Assembly (NCBI GenBank): GCA_964531455.1 | Contig: CAZHFZ010000005.1 | Span: 30,043-94,042, forward strand | Length of the DNA: 64,000 nt | Source: Ga0077527 sp964531455 | GTDB lineage: Bacteria; Pseudomonadota; Gammaproteobacteria; Burkholderiales; SG8-41 | Direction of reading: 5' to 3' | Shown: positions 33,496 through 43,147 of the stretch, piece after piece | Layout: every line of letters starts with the position of its first letter | Position numbering within the stretch: position 1 is the first letter of the stretch | The notes under the pieces: generated by a model | The model's database searches: none | Told to the model about the DNA's origin: nothing | Seen by the model: only the letters and a program-made list of their open reading frames with translations | Position numbers and translations under genes: made by a program

Positions 33496-36480
33496 TCAGG
33501 CGCGCGACACCCGGCACAGCAGCACCTTGAGGTTGGTCTGGTCAGAGACCGGATCGCGCTGAGTGTTGTCGGTCAGGAAATTCACCGGTCGCCACGGGTT
33601 GTACGGCTGGCGTTCGCCCCAGCCGATCGGGATGAACACGGCGGTCGGACGAATACCGGCATGCACCCAGGCCATCGCTTCGATGCAGCCATGCGCGGAC
33701 TCAACCTTCACGCGTTCGCCATCCTTGATGCCGAGCTTCGCCGCCTTGTCGGGATGGATCTGGCAAAACAGGTCCGGCCACATTTCCTGCGACTGCCAGA
33801 AATAATGTGTCCAGCTGTGGAAATGCGCCGCTGACGGACGCCCGGTGACCAGTTCAGTATCAAAACCCTGCTCGCGCAATTTCAGGCCCGGGTGATCGGG
33901 TCCCGGCGCAACGATGCGCCCACGCGCGCTGCCGGTAGCTGGCGAGCAAAACGGTGATATCACCCCGGCTTCGCCATCGTTTTCCAGCAACTCCATATAC
34001 GGCAGATCAATCAGCTGCTCACGCTCCGAATAAAACTCGGGCAAGGCCGAGAGGCCCAGCACATTGAACTTGGCTTCAAGTTCATCAGTCCAGAATTCAA
34101 GCTTGCCTGATTTTGTCGGAAAACGTCGCCCCGGTGCCCCGCCCGGTACAGTGGTGCCTTCCAGAAACAGGGTTTCGATCTCCGGTGCATCCTCGGTCGC
34201 AACCGGCTGTCGTACCCAGCGGTACGGCACCGAATGCAAACGTTTCTGCGTACAACCGCGAAGGCCGGGACTGTCGATGCAGACTTCGTCCCAGAACACT
34301 GCGGGGTCCTTGTATTTGTCTTTCAGCACATCATCAAAACCGAAACGTTTGCCGAGTTCGATCCAGATCCATGTATCCGACTTCGCCTCGCCCGGCGGAT
34401 CGATCATCTTGTCGATCCACACAATGCGGCGGTCGTCGTTGGACCTGCCGATCTCGCCTTTCTCGATGCCGCTCGCCGCCGGCAGCAGGTAGTCGGCAAA
34501 GGCCGAGGTTTCGTTGGCAAACAGTTCGATATGCACCATTAAATCGAGCGCGGCAAATGCCTCACGTGCCTTGGCCTGACCCGGCCATTGCGCCATCGGA
34601 TTGTTGCAAGTGATCAGTGCGCGGATCGGGTAAGGCTTGCCGTGCAGCATCGCCTCGGTCCAGCCCGCAGGACTGCGCCGCACCCGTTGCTTATTGATTT
34701 TCGGCGCACGGTGTTCCGGAACCTTCGCGGCAATCGGCGTGCCCGCGCTCATATTGAAGAAGGCACCACCGCGCCGTCCCCAGTTGCCGGTGATCGCCGC
34801 GACGAACATCAGCACGCGGTTGGTCTGCGTGCTGTTAGTGTGCTGGTTGACGCCGCGACTGGCGAAAATCACGCAGCCGTCGGCCGCTGCAATTTCTTCT
34901 GCCAGTCGTTTGATATCCGCCGCGGCAATGCCTGTACTGTGCTCGGCCCATTCCGGCGTGTAGTTTTTCTGCAGAATGAAATCGCGCCACTGCTCGAAGC
35001 CGAGCACCCAGTCCGCGCAGAACTTCGCGTCATGCAGATTGTTGGCCAGTATGTGCTGCGCCAGCGCCAGCCCCAGCGCCATGTCGGTGCCGGGACGGAT
35101 CGGCAGCCAGCGATCCGCTTTGGATGCCGTCGCAGTCAAGCGCGGATCAACGGCCACCATCTTCGCGCCGTTCCTGATGCGCCAGTCATTGATCATCCCG
35201 AAATACACTGGCCGGGTTTCTGCCTGGTTGTCGCCGATGTACACATACAACTCTGCGGAACCGAGATCGTTTTCGGTATAACTGTTACCGCTGCCGATGC
35301 TGCCCAGCGTAATTTCGAAGGCAACGTTTTTGCCGCTGGCGCAGAAGGGATCGGTGCCGTCCTTGTTCGGCGTGCCGAACATCTGGGCAAACATCTTCGT
35401 GGTCGCGCGGTAATCCAGAATGCCGGTTCGCGTGCCGATGAACATCGCCAGCGCTTCCGCGCCGTACTGATCGCGAATCACCTTCAACTTGTCGGCAATT
35501 TCATCCAGCGCCTGATCCCAGGAAATACGTTCAAATTTTCCTTCACCGCGTGCGCCGACGCGCTTTTGCGGAAACAGCAGCCGGTGTTCGCTGTGATACA
35601 TCTGCAGCGTCAGTTGCGACTTCGGGCACACACGCCCCTTCAAGAGCGGATCGTCTTCATTCCCGGTGATTTTTATTAACTTGTTGTTTTTAAAGTGAAA
35701 TTTAACCGTGCAGCAGTTGAAGCAGATATTGCAGCCGCCGGGAACGACACGGTCCGGTGCAGTGTCTTCACGCGTTTCGCCATAAGGGAACGACGGCTGT
35801 TGCGCCTGCACAGCAGCCTGAGCGGCCAATCCATCCATGAACGAAGGCCGCTGCGATTCGCCGGGATGCGCACGCGCCGGCGTGATTGCCGTCGGTGTCG
35901 CTTCATTGCGCGGTTGGGTTCGTTCCAGATAAATCGTTGCCGGTCCGAGCAGGAAATGATCGTTGTCTCGCGGCAGCCGCCCGGACTGTTTGGCTTCAGC
36001 CAGCAGTTCCTCGCGTTTACCAAAACGGATGGCTTGCGTCGGGCAAACACTGGCGCACGCGGTCGTTGTCGAACCTTCAGCACGACGCTCCGAGCACAGG
36101 TCGCATTTCACCGCATGATGACCCTTCGCGTCATACCCCATCGCGCTGTACGGGCAGGCGATGACGCATTCACCGCAACCGGTGCAGCGCGATTCATCCA
36201 CACGCACGACACCGGTCACCGGATCCTTGGCAATCGCTTTCGGGTTGACCGGGCAGGCGCGCAGGCAGGCCGGACGTTCGCAGTGCTGGCAGGTGAGTGT
36301 CAGAAAAGCGAGGCCCGCCTCCTCCAGCGCACTCGCCCACACCACCTTGTTGCGGTACTCGCCCGGACCAAGGCGGTGTTCGGTCTTGCACGCGGCTTCG
36401 CAGCTTTTGCACCCAGTGCAGCGCTCAAGGTCGATCAGCAGCGCAACGCGTTCGGAAGGTCCGGTATTCAAGCCATCCAT
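33496..36480 (-). CDS. fused four-cluster ferredoxin / DMSO-reductase-family molybdoenzyme
   Basis: A 994-residue protein from ATG 36480 with GGAGG at 36486-36490. The first about 170 residues have four Cys sets (CTGCKSCEAAC; CQHCERPACLRAC; CTGCGECVIAC; CDLC...ACASVC), the DmsB/NrfC-type electron-transfer subunit. After a linker comes the catalytic subunit: CNICFNCC...GRVCPKS for its own [4Fe-4S], DPFCASGKN as the likely Mo ligand site, and a C-terminal molybdopterin dinucleotide domain. Normally these are two genes. No Tat signal, so it is probably cytoplasmic. PsrA/SoeA/PhsA-type reactions (sulfur compounds) are possible, unproven. It follows the diheme cytochrome gene by 1 base. Confidence 0.92.
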   Translation of the reverse strand: MDGLNTGPSERVALLIDLERCTGCKSCEAACKTEHRLGPGEYRNKVVWASALEEAGLAFLTLTCQHCERPACLRACPVNPKAIAKDPVTGVVRVDESRCTGCGECVIACPYSAMGYDAKGHHAVKCDLCSERRAEGSTTTACASVCPTQAIRFGKREELLAEAKQSGRLPRDNDHFLLGPATIYLERTQPRNEATPTAITPARAHPGESQRPSFMDGLAAQAAVQAQQPSFPYGETREDTAPDRVVPGGCNICFNCCTVKFHFKNNKLIKITGNEDDPLLKGRVCPKSQLTLQMYHSEHRLLFPQKRVGARGEGKFERISWDQALDEIADKLKVIRDQYGAEALAMFIGTRTGILDYRATTKMFAQMFGTPNKDGTDPFCASGKNVAFEITLGSIGSGNSYTENDLGSAELYVYIGDNQAETRPVYFGMINDWRIRNGAKMVAVDPRLTATASKADRWLPIRPGTDMALGLALAQHILANNLHDAKFCADWVLGFEQWRDFILQKNYTPEWAEHSTGIAAADIKRLAEEIAAADGCVIFASRGVNQHTNSTQTNRVLMFVAAITGNWGRRGGAFFNMSAGTPIAAKVPEHRAPKINKQRVRRSPAGWTEAMLHGKPYPIRALITCNNPMAQWPGQAKAREAFAALDLMVHIELFANETSAFADYLLPAASGIEKGEIGRSNDDRRIVWIDKMIDPPGEAKSDTWIWIELGKRFGFDDVLKDKYKDPAVFWDEVCIDSPGLRGCTQKRLHSVPYRWVRQPVATEDAPEIETLFLEGTTVPGGAPGRRFPTKSGKLEFWTDELEAKFNVLGLSALPEFYSEREQLIDLPYMELLENDGEAGVISPFCSPATGSARGRIVAPGPDHPGLKLREQGFDTELVTGRPSAAHFHSWTHYFWQSQEMWPDLFCQIHPDKAAKLGIKDGERVKVESAHGCIEAMAWVHAGIRPTAVFIPIGWGERQPYNPWRPVNFLTDNTQRDPVSDQTNLKVLLCRVSRA

Positions 36481-36481
36481 G

Positions 36482-37261
36482 TCAGCCTCCCCATGCCCGC
36501 AAATGCCACCAGGTAATCGGTCCGCCATCAGCGACGTAACCGGCGAAAAAAGTCACGGTGATCACATGAATCACCACACCCAGCACAAACAGCCACGCCA
36601 GCGCCATGTGCAAGGGTCGCCACCATGCCTGTTTGGCCGAAACCGCTGCACGGGTTCCCAGAAGAAGCGATTCCTCACGCGCCAGTTTGCGATAAGCCAT
36701 AGCCAGTCCGGGACTGCGAATGAAATGTGGAAGGTTGACAGAAAACGTGCCTTCATTTGCCTGTGGGTCCAGTTGCATGAGCAGCCGGCGTTTCTCGGCG
36801 ATCAGCGTCCGCAGCCTGTCACGGGCTGCCGCATCAGGCACATTAAACCCCGGCGCTTTCGACGCAAATGTTCCGGCCATGCGCCGTGAACCACGTACCC
36901 GCCCCCAGACACCCAGCACCGCCAAAACGATCAGCGCCAGCAGTAACAACGCGGGGGGACGGCGCAGAAATCCACCCGAGTGAATGGCGATCAGTACCAT
37001 ACCCAGCAGGGAGCAGGCGACGTGGGCATTGAACCAGTTGACCGGATTGGCGCCGCTGCCGCCGCGTTTGGCAATGACAAATGCCACCGGCACCAGCAGC
37101 AACAGGATTCCGGCGACGCCGGTCAGATACAACTGCGGACTGCCGGGCGAGCGCCATGCTTCGGGCAAAATACCGCGCACTGCAAACCAGATAACAATGG
37201 CCGCCAGAGCAGCAAATGTCAGTTGCAGAAGTCTCGCGTCAGGTAGATCGTGTCGTGGCAA
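36482..37261 (-). CDS. diheme cytochrome b-like membrane anchor
   Basis: A 259-residue membrane protein with five hydrophobic helices (about 11-34, 43-65, 76-97, 103-120, 217-240) and a hydrophilic insert between the fourth and fifth. Two helices each contain His-x13-His (HVACSLLGMVLIAIH and HMALAWLFVLGVVIH), the spacing that ligates two hemes b in cytochrome bc1 and related proteins. It is not a DmsC/NrfD-type anchor. It lies 1 base upstream of the fused molybdoenzyme, so a quinone-linked electron path is likely. Heme binding is inference from spacing. Confidence 0.85.
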   Translation of the reverse strand: MPRHDLPDARLLQLTFAALAAIVIWFAVRGILPEAWRSPGSPQLYLTGVAGILLLLVPVAFVIAKRGGSGANPVNWFNAHVACSLLGMVLIAIHSGGFLRRPPALLLLALIVLAVLGVWGRVRGSRRMAGTFASKAPGFNVPDAAARDRLRTLIAEKRRLLMQLDPQANEGTFSVNLPHFIRSPGLAMAYRKLAREESLLLGTRAAVSAKQAWWRPLHMALAWLFVLGVVIHVITVTFFAGYVADGGPITWWHLRAWGG

Positions 37262-37351
37262 GATGGTTGCGATCTGAGGAATGGAATCGGCAGTTTACAT
37301 CGACTACAGCCGCTGCTGTCACGCGCATCCACAACGTGATCACCCCCCGTC

Positions 37352-40054
37352 TCAACTGCCGTTCAGCGTCAGAGTCACCCGCTTCACCTGCGGGTCATCG
37401 CTGCTGTCGGAAACCACAAAGCCCATGTCCTGGCAGAGCTGCAGCATGCCGCGGTTGCTGCTCATCACATGACCGACCATTGCATCCAGGCCGCGGCGGC
37501 GCGCAACCTCAATCAACTGCGCCATCATGCGCCGGCCAAGTCCGCGGCGCTGCCAGTCATCGGCGACCACGATCGCGTATTCACAGGTCACCGCATCCGG
37601 GTTGGTAATGTAACGACAGACGCCAACCTCGACCTCCTTGCCTTCACGCTTCACGATTGCGACAAATGCCATCTCGCGGTCGTAATCGATCTGCGTAAAA
37701 CGAACCAGCATCGTCGGGGTCAGTTCGCGCAGCGTATCCATGAAACGAAAACGCCGGCTTTCGGGCGACAATCCACGCACGAATTCCTGTTCGAGTTCGG
37801 CGTCCTCGGGGCGAATGGGACGTAAAGTCACCGTCTCACCGTCAGGTGGTTGCCAGGTGCTGACCAGCCGCGCCGGATACGGGTGTATGGCCATGTGGCC
37901 ATACCGTCCGCGCACCGGCGCGTGCTGACCGACGACAATGCGCGCATCGGCAACAATGGCACCGTTCTCGTCGACGATCAGCGGATTGATGTCGAGTTCT
38001 TCAATCCACGGGAGTTCGCAGACCATCTCTGACACACGCAGCAACACCTCCTCCAGCGCTTCCATATTGACCGGCGGCATTCTGCGGAACGACCCAAGAA
38101 GCTTTGATACCCGAGTGCCGCTGATCATTTCCGAGACCAGAAAGGAGTTCAGCGGCGGCAGCGCGACAGCACGATCCTTGTGCACCTCAACCGCCACCCC
38201 GCCGGCGCCAAAAGCAATCGCCGGACCGAATACCGGGTCCCGGATCACCCCCACCATCAATTCGCGGCCGTTGCGGCGTATCACCATCGGCTCGACCGCC
38301 ACTCCGGTGACACGCGCCTGCGGCTGCTTGCGGGCAACCGACTCGATGATCTCCTGATAACCGGCGAGAACGGCCTGCGCGCTATTCAGATTCAGCAAAA
38401 CGCCACCCGCATCGGTCTTGTGGGTGATGTCCGGCGAATCAACTTTCAGCGCAACCGGGTAGCCGAGTTCTCCGGCTATCAGCATTGCCTCGTGAGCACT
38501 GTGCACAATGACGGTTTTGGCCACTGGCAGGCGAAATGCGGAAAGCAGGGCTTTCGATTCAATTTCGTTCAGCACGCTGCGTCGGTCGTTCAGCACTGAT
38601 TCGATGATCAGTCGCGCGGCTTCGATGTCCGGCGCCGAGCGCAAGGCCTGGGGTCCGGGTGTCTGCAACAGGGCGCGCTGGTTACGGTAGAACGACGACA
38701 CATGCGCAAACATTTCGACAGCAGGTTCCGGCGTACGGAAAACGGGGATGCCAGCCTCCACAAGCCGGCGCCGTCCATCAATCACCGATACATCCCCCAT
38801 CCAGCAGGCGAGAACAGGTTTCGAATGCCTCTTTGCCGCCTCGATCACGGCATCAGCAACAGCCGAAGGTTCAGTCATGGCTTGCGGTGTCAGCATCACC
38901 AGCGCGCCATCGACATTCTCATCTGCGAGACAGGCCTTCAATCCGGCACGATAGCGTTCCGCATCGGCATCGCCGATCAGATCCATCGGGTTGCCGTGCG
39001 ACCAGTTTGACGGCAATACTGTCTGCAGGGATTCGATCGTCGTCGTTGACAACTCCGCCAGCGGAATGCCCAGGTCTGCCGCTCGATCAGCGGCCATCAC
39101 CCCGGGGCCGCCACCGTTGGTGATGATCGCCAGCCGGTCACCCCGAGGCCGCACATGGGACGACAGCGCCTGCGCTGCAGCGACCAATTGACCGATGGTC
39201 GTCACCCGCACCGCACCGGCACGATGGATGGCCGCATCGAATACATCATCTGCACCGACAATCGCGCCAGTATGCGACACCGCGGCACGAGACCCTACCG
39301 GGTGCCTGCCCACCTTCATCAGAATCACCGGCTTCAGTCTTGCTGCCGCCCGCAGGCTGGACAGGAAGCGCCGCGCATCGCGCACGCCCTCGATGTAAAG
39401 CAGGATGTGCTCCGTCTTCGAATCATTGACCAGAAAATCGATGATCTCGCCAAAGTCAATATCGCGCGAGCCACCCATCGAAACGACACTGGAAAATCCG
39501 ATCTTGTGCGGAGCAGCCCAGTCGAGCATGGCCGTGCACAGTGCTCCGGACTGTGACACCAGCCCGAGGGAGCCGGGCAGCGCATTGCCGCGGGCAAACG
39601 TTGCATTGAGCCCGATGCCGGGACGCATGATGCCGAGACAGTTCGGACCGATCACGCGGACCCGATGGCGTCGTGCGTTTTCCATCAGTTCCCGTTCCAG
39701 ACGTGCGCCATCGGCTCCAATCTCGGAAAACCCGGCAGTTATGACAACCACGGAGCGCACGCCAGCCATGCCGCATTGCGCAATCAACTGCGGCACGGTC
39801 TCCGGCGGTGTCGCGATGACAGCAAGGTCCACGCGCTGCGGGACCTTGTCGATGCTTGGATAACACGGCACACCCTTGATGTTGCTCTGCCTGGGATTAA
39901 CGGCATACAGCGCCCCGCGGTATCGGGCCGCAAGCATGTTTTCGATCAGCACGGCTCCGATGGAGCCCGCCCGGGTGCTGGCACCAATGATGGCCACCGA
40001 CGCAGGCTCGAACAGCGGGGTCAGGTAATGACAGTCCAGCAGATTTGAAGACAT
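37352..40054 (-). CDS. Pat/YfiQ-type protein lysine acetyltransferase (acyl-CoA synthetase-like + GNAT)
   Basis: A 900-residue protein from ATG 40054. The N-terminal CoA-binding domain (VAIIGASTRAGSIGAVLIEN) and succinyl-CoA-ligase-like domain (VSQSGALCTAML; SHTGAI) are followed by an ATP-grasp subdomain (YPVALKVDSPDITHKTDAGG). The C-terminal 160 residues are a GNAT fold with ADDWQRRGLGRRMMAQL. This order is that of Pat/YfiQ, which acetylates lysines in proteins such as acetyl-CoA synthetase. NDP-forming acetyl-CoA synthetase activity is an alternative. A start 51 bases further up is in frame but has no support. Confidence 0.92.
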   Translation of the reverse strand: MSSNLLDCHYLTPLFEPASVAIIGASTRAGSIGAVLIENMLAARYRGALYAVNPRQSNIKGVPCYPSIDKVPQRVDLAVIATPPETVPQLIAQCGMAGVRSVVVITAGFSEIGADGARLERELMENARRHRVRVIGPNCLGIMRPGIGLNATFARGNALPGSLGLVSQSGALCTAMLDWAAPHKIGFSSVVSMGGSRDIDFGEIIDFLVNDSKTEHILLYIEGVRDARRFLSSLRAAARLKPVILMKVGRHPVGSRAAVSHTGAIVGADDVFDAAIHRAGAVRVTTIGQLVAAAQALSSHVRPRGDRLAIITNGGGPGVMAADRAADLGIPLAELSTTTIESLQTVLPSNWSHGNPMDLIGDADAERYRAGLKACLADENVDGALVMLTPQAMTEPSAVADAVIEAAKRHSKPVLACWMGDVSVIDGRRRLVEAGIPVFRTPEPAVEMFAHVSSFYRNQRALLQTPGPQALRSAPDIEAARLIIESVLNDRRSVLNEIESKALLSAFRLPVAKTVIVHSAHEAMLIAGELGYPVALKVDSPDITHKTDAGGVLLNLNSAQAVLAGYQEIIESVARKQPQARVTGVAVEPMVIRRNGRELMVGVIRDPVFGPAIAFGAGGVAVEVHKDRAVALPPLNSFLVSEMISGTRVSKLLGSFRRMPPVNMEALEEVLLRVSEMVCELPWIEELDINPLIVDENGAIVADARIVVGQHAPVRGRYGHMAIHPYPARLVSTWQPPDGETVTLRPIRPEDAELEQEFVRGLSPESRRFRFMDTLRELTPTMLVRFTQIDYDREMAFVAIVKREGKEVEVGVCRYITNPDAVTCEYAIVVADDWQRRGLGRRMMAQLIEVARRRGLDAMVGHVMSSNRGMLQLCQDMGFVVSDSSDDPQVKRVTLTLNGS

Positions 40055-40173
40055 GGGCGATCCGACTCCGGTCGAAAATACATGCGCGGAACGGTAAAAT
40101 GCCATTCTAGTCCCAACCCGGGATCATCCCGCCCCCGACCTGACTCAAACTTGATTTGCCACAAACGACCCGC

Positions 40174-40377
40174 ATGATTGCCCTGACCATCAACGGCACC
40201 CCTCGCACATTCGACCGCCCGCTGAACTGCGCGGAACTGGTTGGCGAGCTGGATCTCGCCGGCAAGCGCATCGCCATGGAACGCAACGGCGAAATCGTGC
40301 CACGCAGCCAGTTTGTCCAGTGCATGCTGCAAGATGGCGATCGTCTCGAAATCGTCGCCGCCGTCGGCGGCGGCTGA
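40174..40377 (+). CDS. thiS: sulfur carrier protein ThiS
   Basis: A 67-residue ubiquitin-like protein beginning MIALTINGTPRTF and ending AAVGGG; the terminal Gly-Gly is thiocarboxylated and delivers sulfur for thiazole formation. ATG 40174 is preferred over TTG 40156. thiG follows after 99 bases. No TPP riboswitch is recognisable in the upstream spacer. Confidence 0.95.
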   Translation: MIALTINGTPRTFDRPLNCAELVGELDLAGKRIAMERNGEIVPRSQFVQCMLQDGDRLEIVAAVGGG

Positions 40378-40476
40378 TTCAATGGCTTGAATGCGTGGCT
40401 TGACTGCGGTCATTGCCCGATACCCCTTGCCAGTGCACACTGAAAACTCCAACCCCGTCTGCTACCCTGCTTACCC

Positions 40477-41280
40477 ATGAAAACCAACGAAAACCTCGAT
40501 CCGCTGGTCATCGGCGGCAAACCCTACGGTTCCCGACTGCTGATCGGCACCGGCAAATATAAAGATTTCGCGGAAACCCAGGCTGCGGTAGAAGCCAGCG
40601 GCGCGCAAATCGTCACCGTTGCCATCCGCCGCACCAACATCGGCCAGAACCCGGGTGAACCGAATTTGCTTGACGCTATTCCGCCTTCGAAATACACCCT
40701 GCTGCCCAACACCGCCGGCTGTTATACCGCCGATGACGCGGTGCGAACGCTGCGGTTGGCGCGCGAACTGCTCGACGGTCACGATCTGGTAAAACTGGAA
40801 GTGCTGGGTGACCCGAAAACACTGTACCCGAATGTCGTCGAAACCATCAATGCCGCCAAAACGCTGGTCAAAGACGGCTTCAAGGTCATGGTTTACACCT
40901 CGGACGATCCGATCATCGCCAAACAGCTCGAAGACATCGGTTGCGTAGCGATCATGCCTCTCGCATCGTTGATCGGCTCCGGCATGGGCATCCTCAATCC
41001 ATGGAATCTGCAGATCATCATCGAAAGCGCCAAGGTACCGGTGGTGGTTGACGCCGGCGTCGGCACGGCATCCGATGCCGCGATTGCGATGGAACTGGGT
41101 TGTGATGCCGTATTGATGAACACTGCAGTGGCTGCAGCGAAGAATCCGGTTTTGATGGCGACCGCCATGTGCAAGGCCGTTGAAGCCGGCCGTGCCGCCT
41201 TCCTCGCCGGCCGCATGCCGAAAAAACTATATTCAGCATCGCCAAGTTCACCTACCGGCGGCATGATCGGCAAACCCTGA
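40477..41280 (+). CDS. thiG: thiazole synthase ThiG
   Basis: A 267-residue TIM-barrel enzyme that makes the thiazole phosphate of thiamine with ThiS and a glycine imine. It has GSRLLIGTGKYKDF, the Schiff-base Lys region LVKLEVLGDPKTLYPN, and VVVDAGVGTASDAAIAMELG. The length is standard. It lies after thiS and before trmB on the same strand. thiO/thiH/thiE/thiF are not in the window. Confidence 0.97.
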   Translation: MKTNENLDPLVIGGKPYGSRLLIGTGKYKDFAETQAAVEASGAQIVTVAIRRTNIGQNPGEPNLLDAIPPSKYTLLPNTAGCYTADDAVRTLRLARELLDGHDLVKLEVLGDPKTLYPNVVETINAAKTLVKDGFKVMVYTSDDPIIAKQLEDIGCVAIMPLASLIGSGMGILNPWNLQIIIESAKVPVVVDAGVGTASDAAIAMELGCDAVLMNTAVAAAKNPVLMATAMCKAVEAGRAAFLAGRMPKKLYSASPSSPTGGMIGKP

Positions 41281-41311
41281 GTTCGCCGATCACCCTGCCA
41301 CCCGCCGCATC

Positions 41312-41989
41312 ATGACCACGGAACTACCGCGGATACGCAGCTATGTGCTGCGCCAGGGCCGCGTCTCCAATGCCCAGCGCCGCGCCCATGAAACGCTGCT
41401 GCCGCTCCTGGGCATTGAGTTCGGCGAAACCACGCTCGACCTCGACGCGGTGTTCGGCCGCAGGGCGCCGCGCATCCTGGAAATCGGCTGTGGCATGGGG
41501 GAAACCACAGTCTCCATTGCCGCAGCGCATCCCGAATGCGATTACATCGGCATTGAAGTGCATACGCCGGGGGTCGGCAGTCTGCTCAAGCAAATCGACG
41601 AACTCCGTCTGACCAACGTGCGCGTGATCCAGCACGATGCCGTCGCCGTGCTGGAAAAAATGATCCCGCCTTCCAGCCTCGACGGCCTGCACATTTTTTT
41701 TCCGGATCCGTGGCCAAAAAATCGCCAGCAGAAACGCCGGCTGATCCAGGCACCTTTTATTTCGCTGGCCACATCGCGCCTCAAGCCTGGAGCTTATCTT
41801 CATGCTGCCACTGACTGGCAGGAATACGCTGAACAGATCCTTGCTGTGTTCAGCGCAGAACAGTCACTGGTGAACACTGCCGCCGCTTATGCTGAAAAAC
41901 CGGCCTACCGGCCACAGACCAAATTCGAGACCCGCGGCCTGAAACTCGGTCACGGTGTCTGGGACATCGTGTTCCGGCGCAAAACATAA
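41312..41989 (+). CDS. trmB: tRNA (guanine-N7-)-methyltransferase
   Basis: A 225-residue enzyme that methylates G46 in tRNA. SAM-binding parts are RILEIGCGMGETT and YIGIEVHTPGVGS; the catalytic/tRNA-contact stretch is LDGLHIFFPDPWPKNRQQKR, diagnostic for TrmB. The C-terminal TKFETRGLKLGHGVWD is the usual closing motif. It lies 31 bases after thiG and converges with the Bug receptor. Confidence 0.97.
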   Translation: MTTELPRIRSYVLRQGRVSNAQRRAHETLLPLLGIEFGETTLDLDAVFGRRAPRILEIGCGMGETTVSIAAAHPECDYIGIEVHTPGVGSLLKQIDELRLTNVRVIQHDAVAVLEKMIPPSSLDGLHIFFPDPWPKNRQQKRRLIQAPFISLATSRLKPGAYLHAATDWQEYAEQILAVFSAEQSLVNTAAAYAEKPAYRPQTKFETRGLKLGHGVWDIVFRRKT

Positions 41990-41992
41990 AAC

Positions 41993-42016
41993 AACGGTGG
42001 CCCGCAGGCCGCCGTT
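41993..42016. terminator. hairpin between convergent trmB and Bug receptor genes
   Basis: AACGGTGGCC (41993-42002) pairs with GGCCGCCGTT (42007-42016), with one mismatch and a 4-base loop, just after the trmB stop. No T run follows, so it is a possible rather than a clear intrinsic terminator. Confidence 0.5.
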
Positions 42017-42037
42017 AGCGACAAACTTCGAATAGCG

Positions 42038-43009
42038 TTACTGGATACCGGCGATCTTCGCCTCGCGAATCACTTCGCCCCAGCGCTTGCGCTCCGACTG
42101 GATGAATGCCGCAAACTGTTCCGGCGGGCTGTACACGGCCTCAATCGCCAACGTACCGAGGTTCTTCTTGACCTCGGCATCCGACAGCGCCTTGCCGAGA
42201 TCGGTCGACACCTTATCGACCATTGTTTTCTGCACGCCGGCCGGGAACATGATGCCCCACCAGTTGGAGGCATCAAAACCCTTCACGCCCTGCTCCGCCA
42301 ATGTCGGCAGTTCCGGTGTGAATGGTGTGCGTTCGGCGCTGGTCACCGCAAGCGCCTTCAGCTTGCCGGCCTTCAGGTTACCCATCACCGGTGGAGCATC
42401 GGAGAACATCATCATGATATGGCCACCCTGCACGGCAGCGATCGAAAACACGCCGCCCTGATACGGGACGGTGGTGATATCCACCTTGGCCTCCCGCCTG
42501 AACATTTCACCGATCAGGTGTGACATGCTGCCAGGGCCGCTGGTGGCATAGGTCATGCCCGGATTCTTTTTCGCCAGGGCTACGAGCTCCCTGACGTTTT
42601 TCACCGGCAAGGTATTCGGTATCACCAGGATGTTTGCGGCACGCGTAATCTGCGAAACCGGCACGAATTCCTTGTCGACATCATATTTGACCTTGTTCAG
42701 CAGCGGATTGGCCAGCACCGGGCCAAAATTGCCCAGCAAAAAGGTATAACCATCGGGGGCCTGCTTCGCCGCAAATTCCATACCCACTGCGCCAGCCGCA
42801 CCGGGACGGGAATCCACCAGCACCTGCTGCCCCCACATTTCGGTAAGTTTCTTGCCGATGATGCGCGCCATCACGTCGGAACTGCCCCCGGCTGGGTAAG
42901 TCACGACAAAACGAACCGGCTTGCTGGGATAGGCCTGCGCCTGGACAACACCGCTGGCCAGCGCAGTTACGGCCAGACAGGACGCAATAAGGCTGTGTTT
43001 GATACTCAT
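42038..43009 (-). CDS. Bug/TctC-family periplasmic solute receptor
   Basis: A 323-residue periplasmic binding protein. The signal peptide is MSIKHSLIASCLAVTALASG, cleaved near VQAQA. The mature part starts YPSKPVRFVVTYPAGGSSD and has VDSRPGAAGAVGMEFAAK, both typical of Bug receptors of the tripartite tricarboxylate transporter family. No TctA/TctB membrane genes are near, which is common for Bug genes. The ligand (usually a carboxylate or amino acid) cannot be told. Confidence 0.93.
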   Translation of the reverse strand: MSIKHSLIASCLAVTALASGVVQAQAYPSKPVRFVVTYPAGGSSDVMARIIGKKLTEMWGQQVLVDSRPGAAGAVGMEFAAKQAPDGYTFLLGNFGPVLANPLLNKVKYDVDKEFVPVSQITRAANILVIPNTLPVKNVRELVALAKKNPGMTYATSGPGSMSHLIGEMFRREAKVDITTVPYQGGVFSIAAVQGGHIMMMFSDAPPVMGNLKAGKLKALAVTSAERTPFTPELPTLAEQGVKGFDASNWWGIMFPAGVQKTMVDKVSTDLGKALSDAEVKKNLGTLAIEAVYSPPEQFAAFIQSERKRWGEVIREAKIAGIQ

Positions 43010-43147
43010 CGATCTCCTCCCATCATGATGAATCTGGTTGTGTGCCCGTCAGGTGCGCGGTTGAATCCGACGCTACCAGCCGGGAAGCGAAGCTATTCTA
43101 GCCCGACAACCGGCAAACGCAACGGGCGAAACCCGGAAGCAACACGC

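Noticed and set aside
40106..40173. TPP riboswitch upstream of thiS
   Set aside because: The spacer is only 68 bases and contains no recognisable THI box (CUGAGA) pairing.
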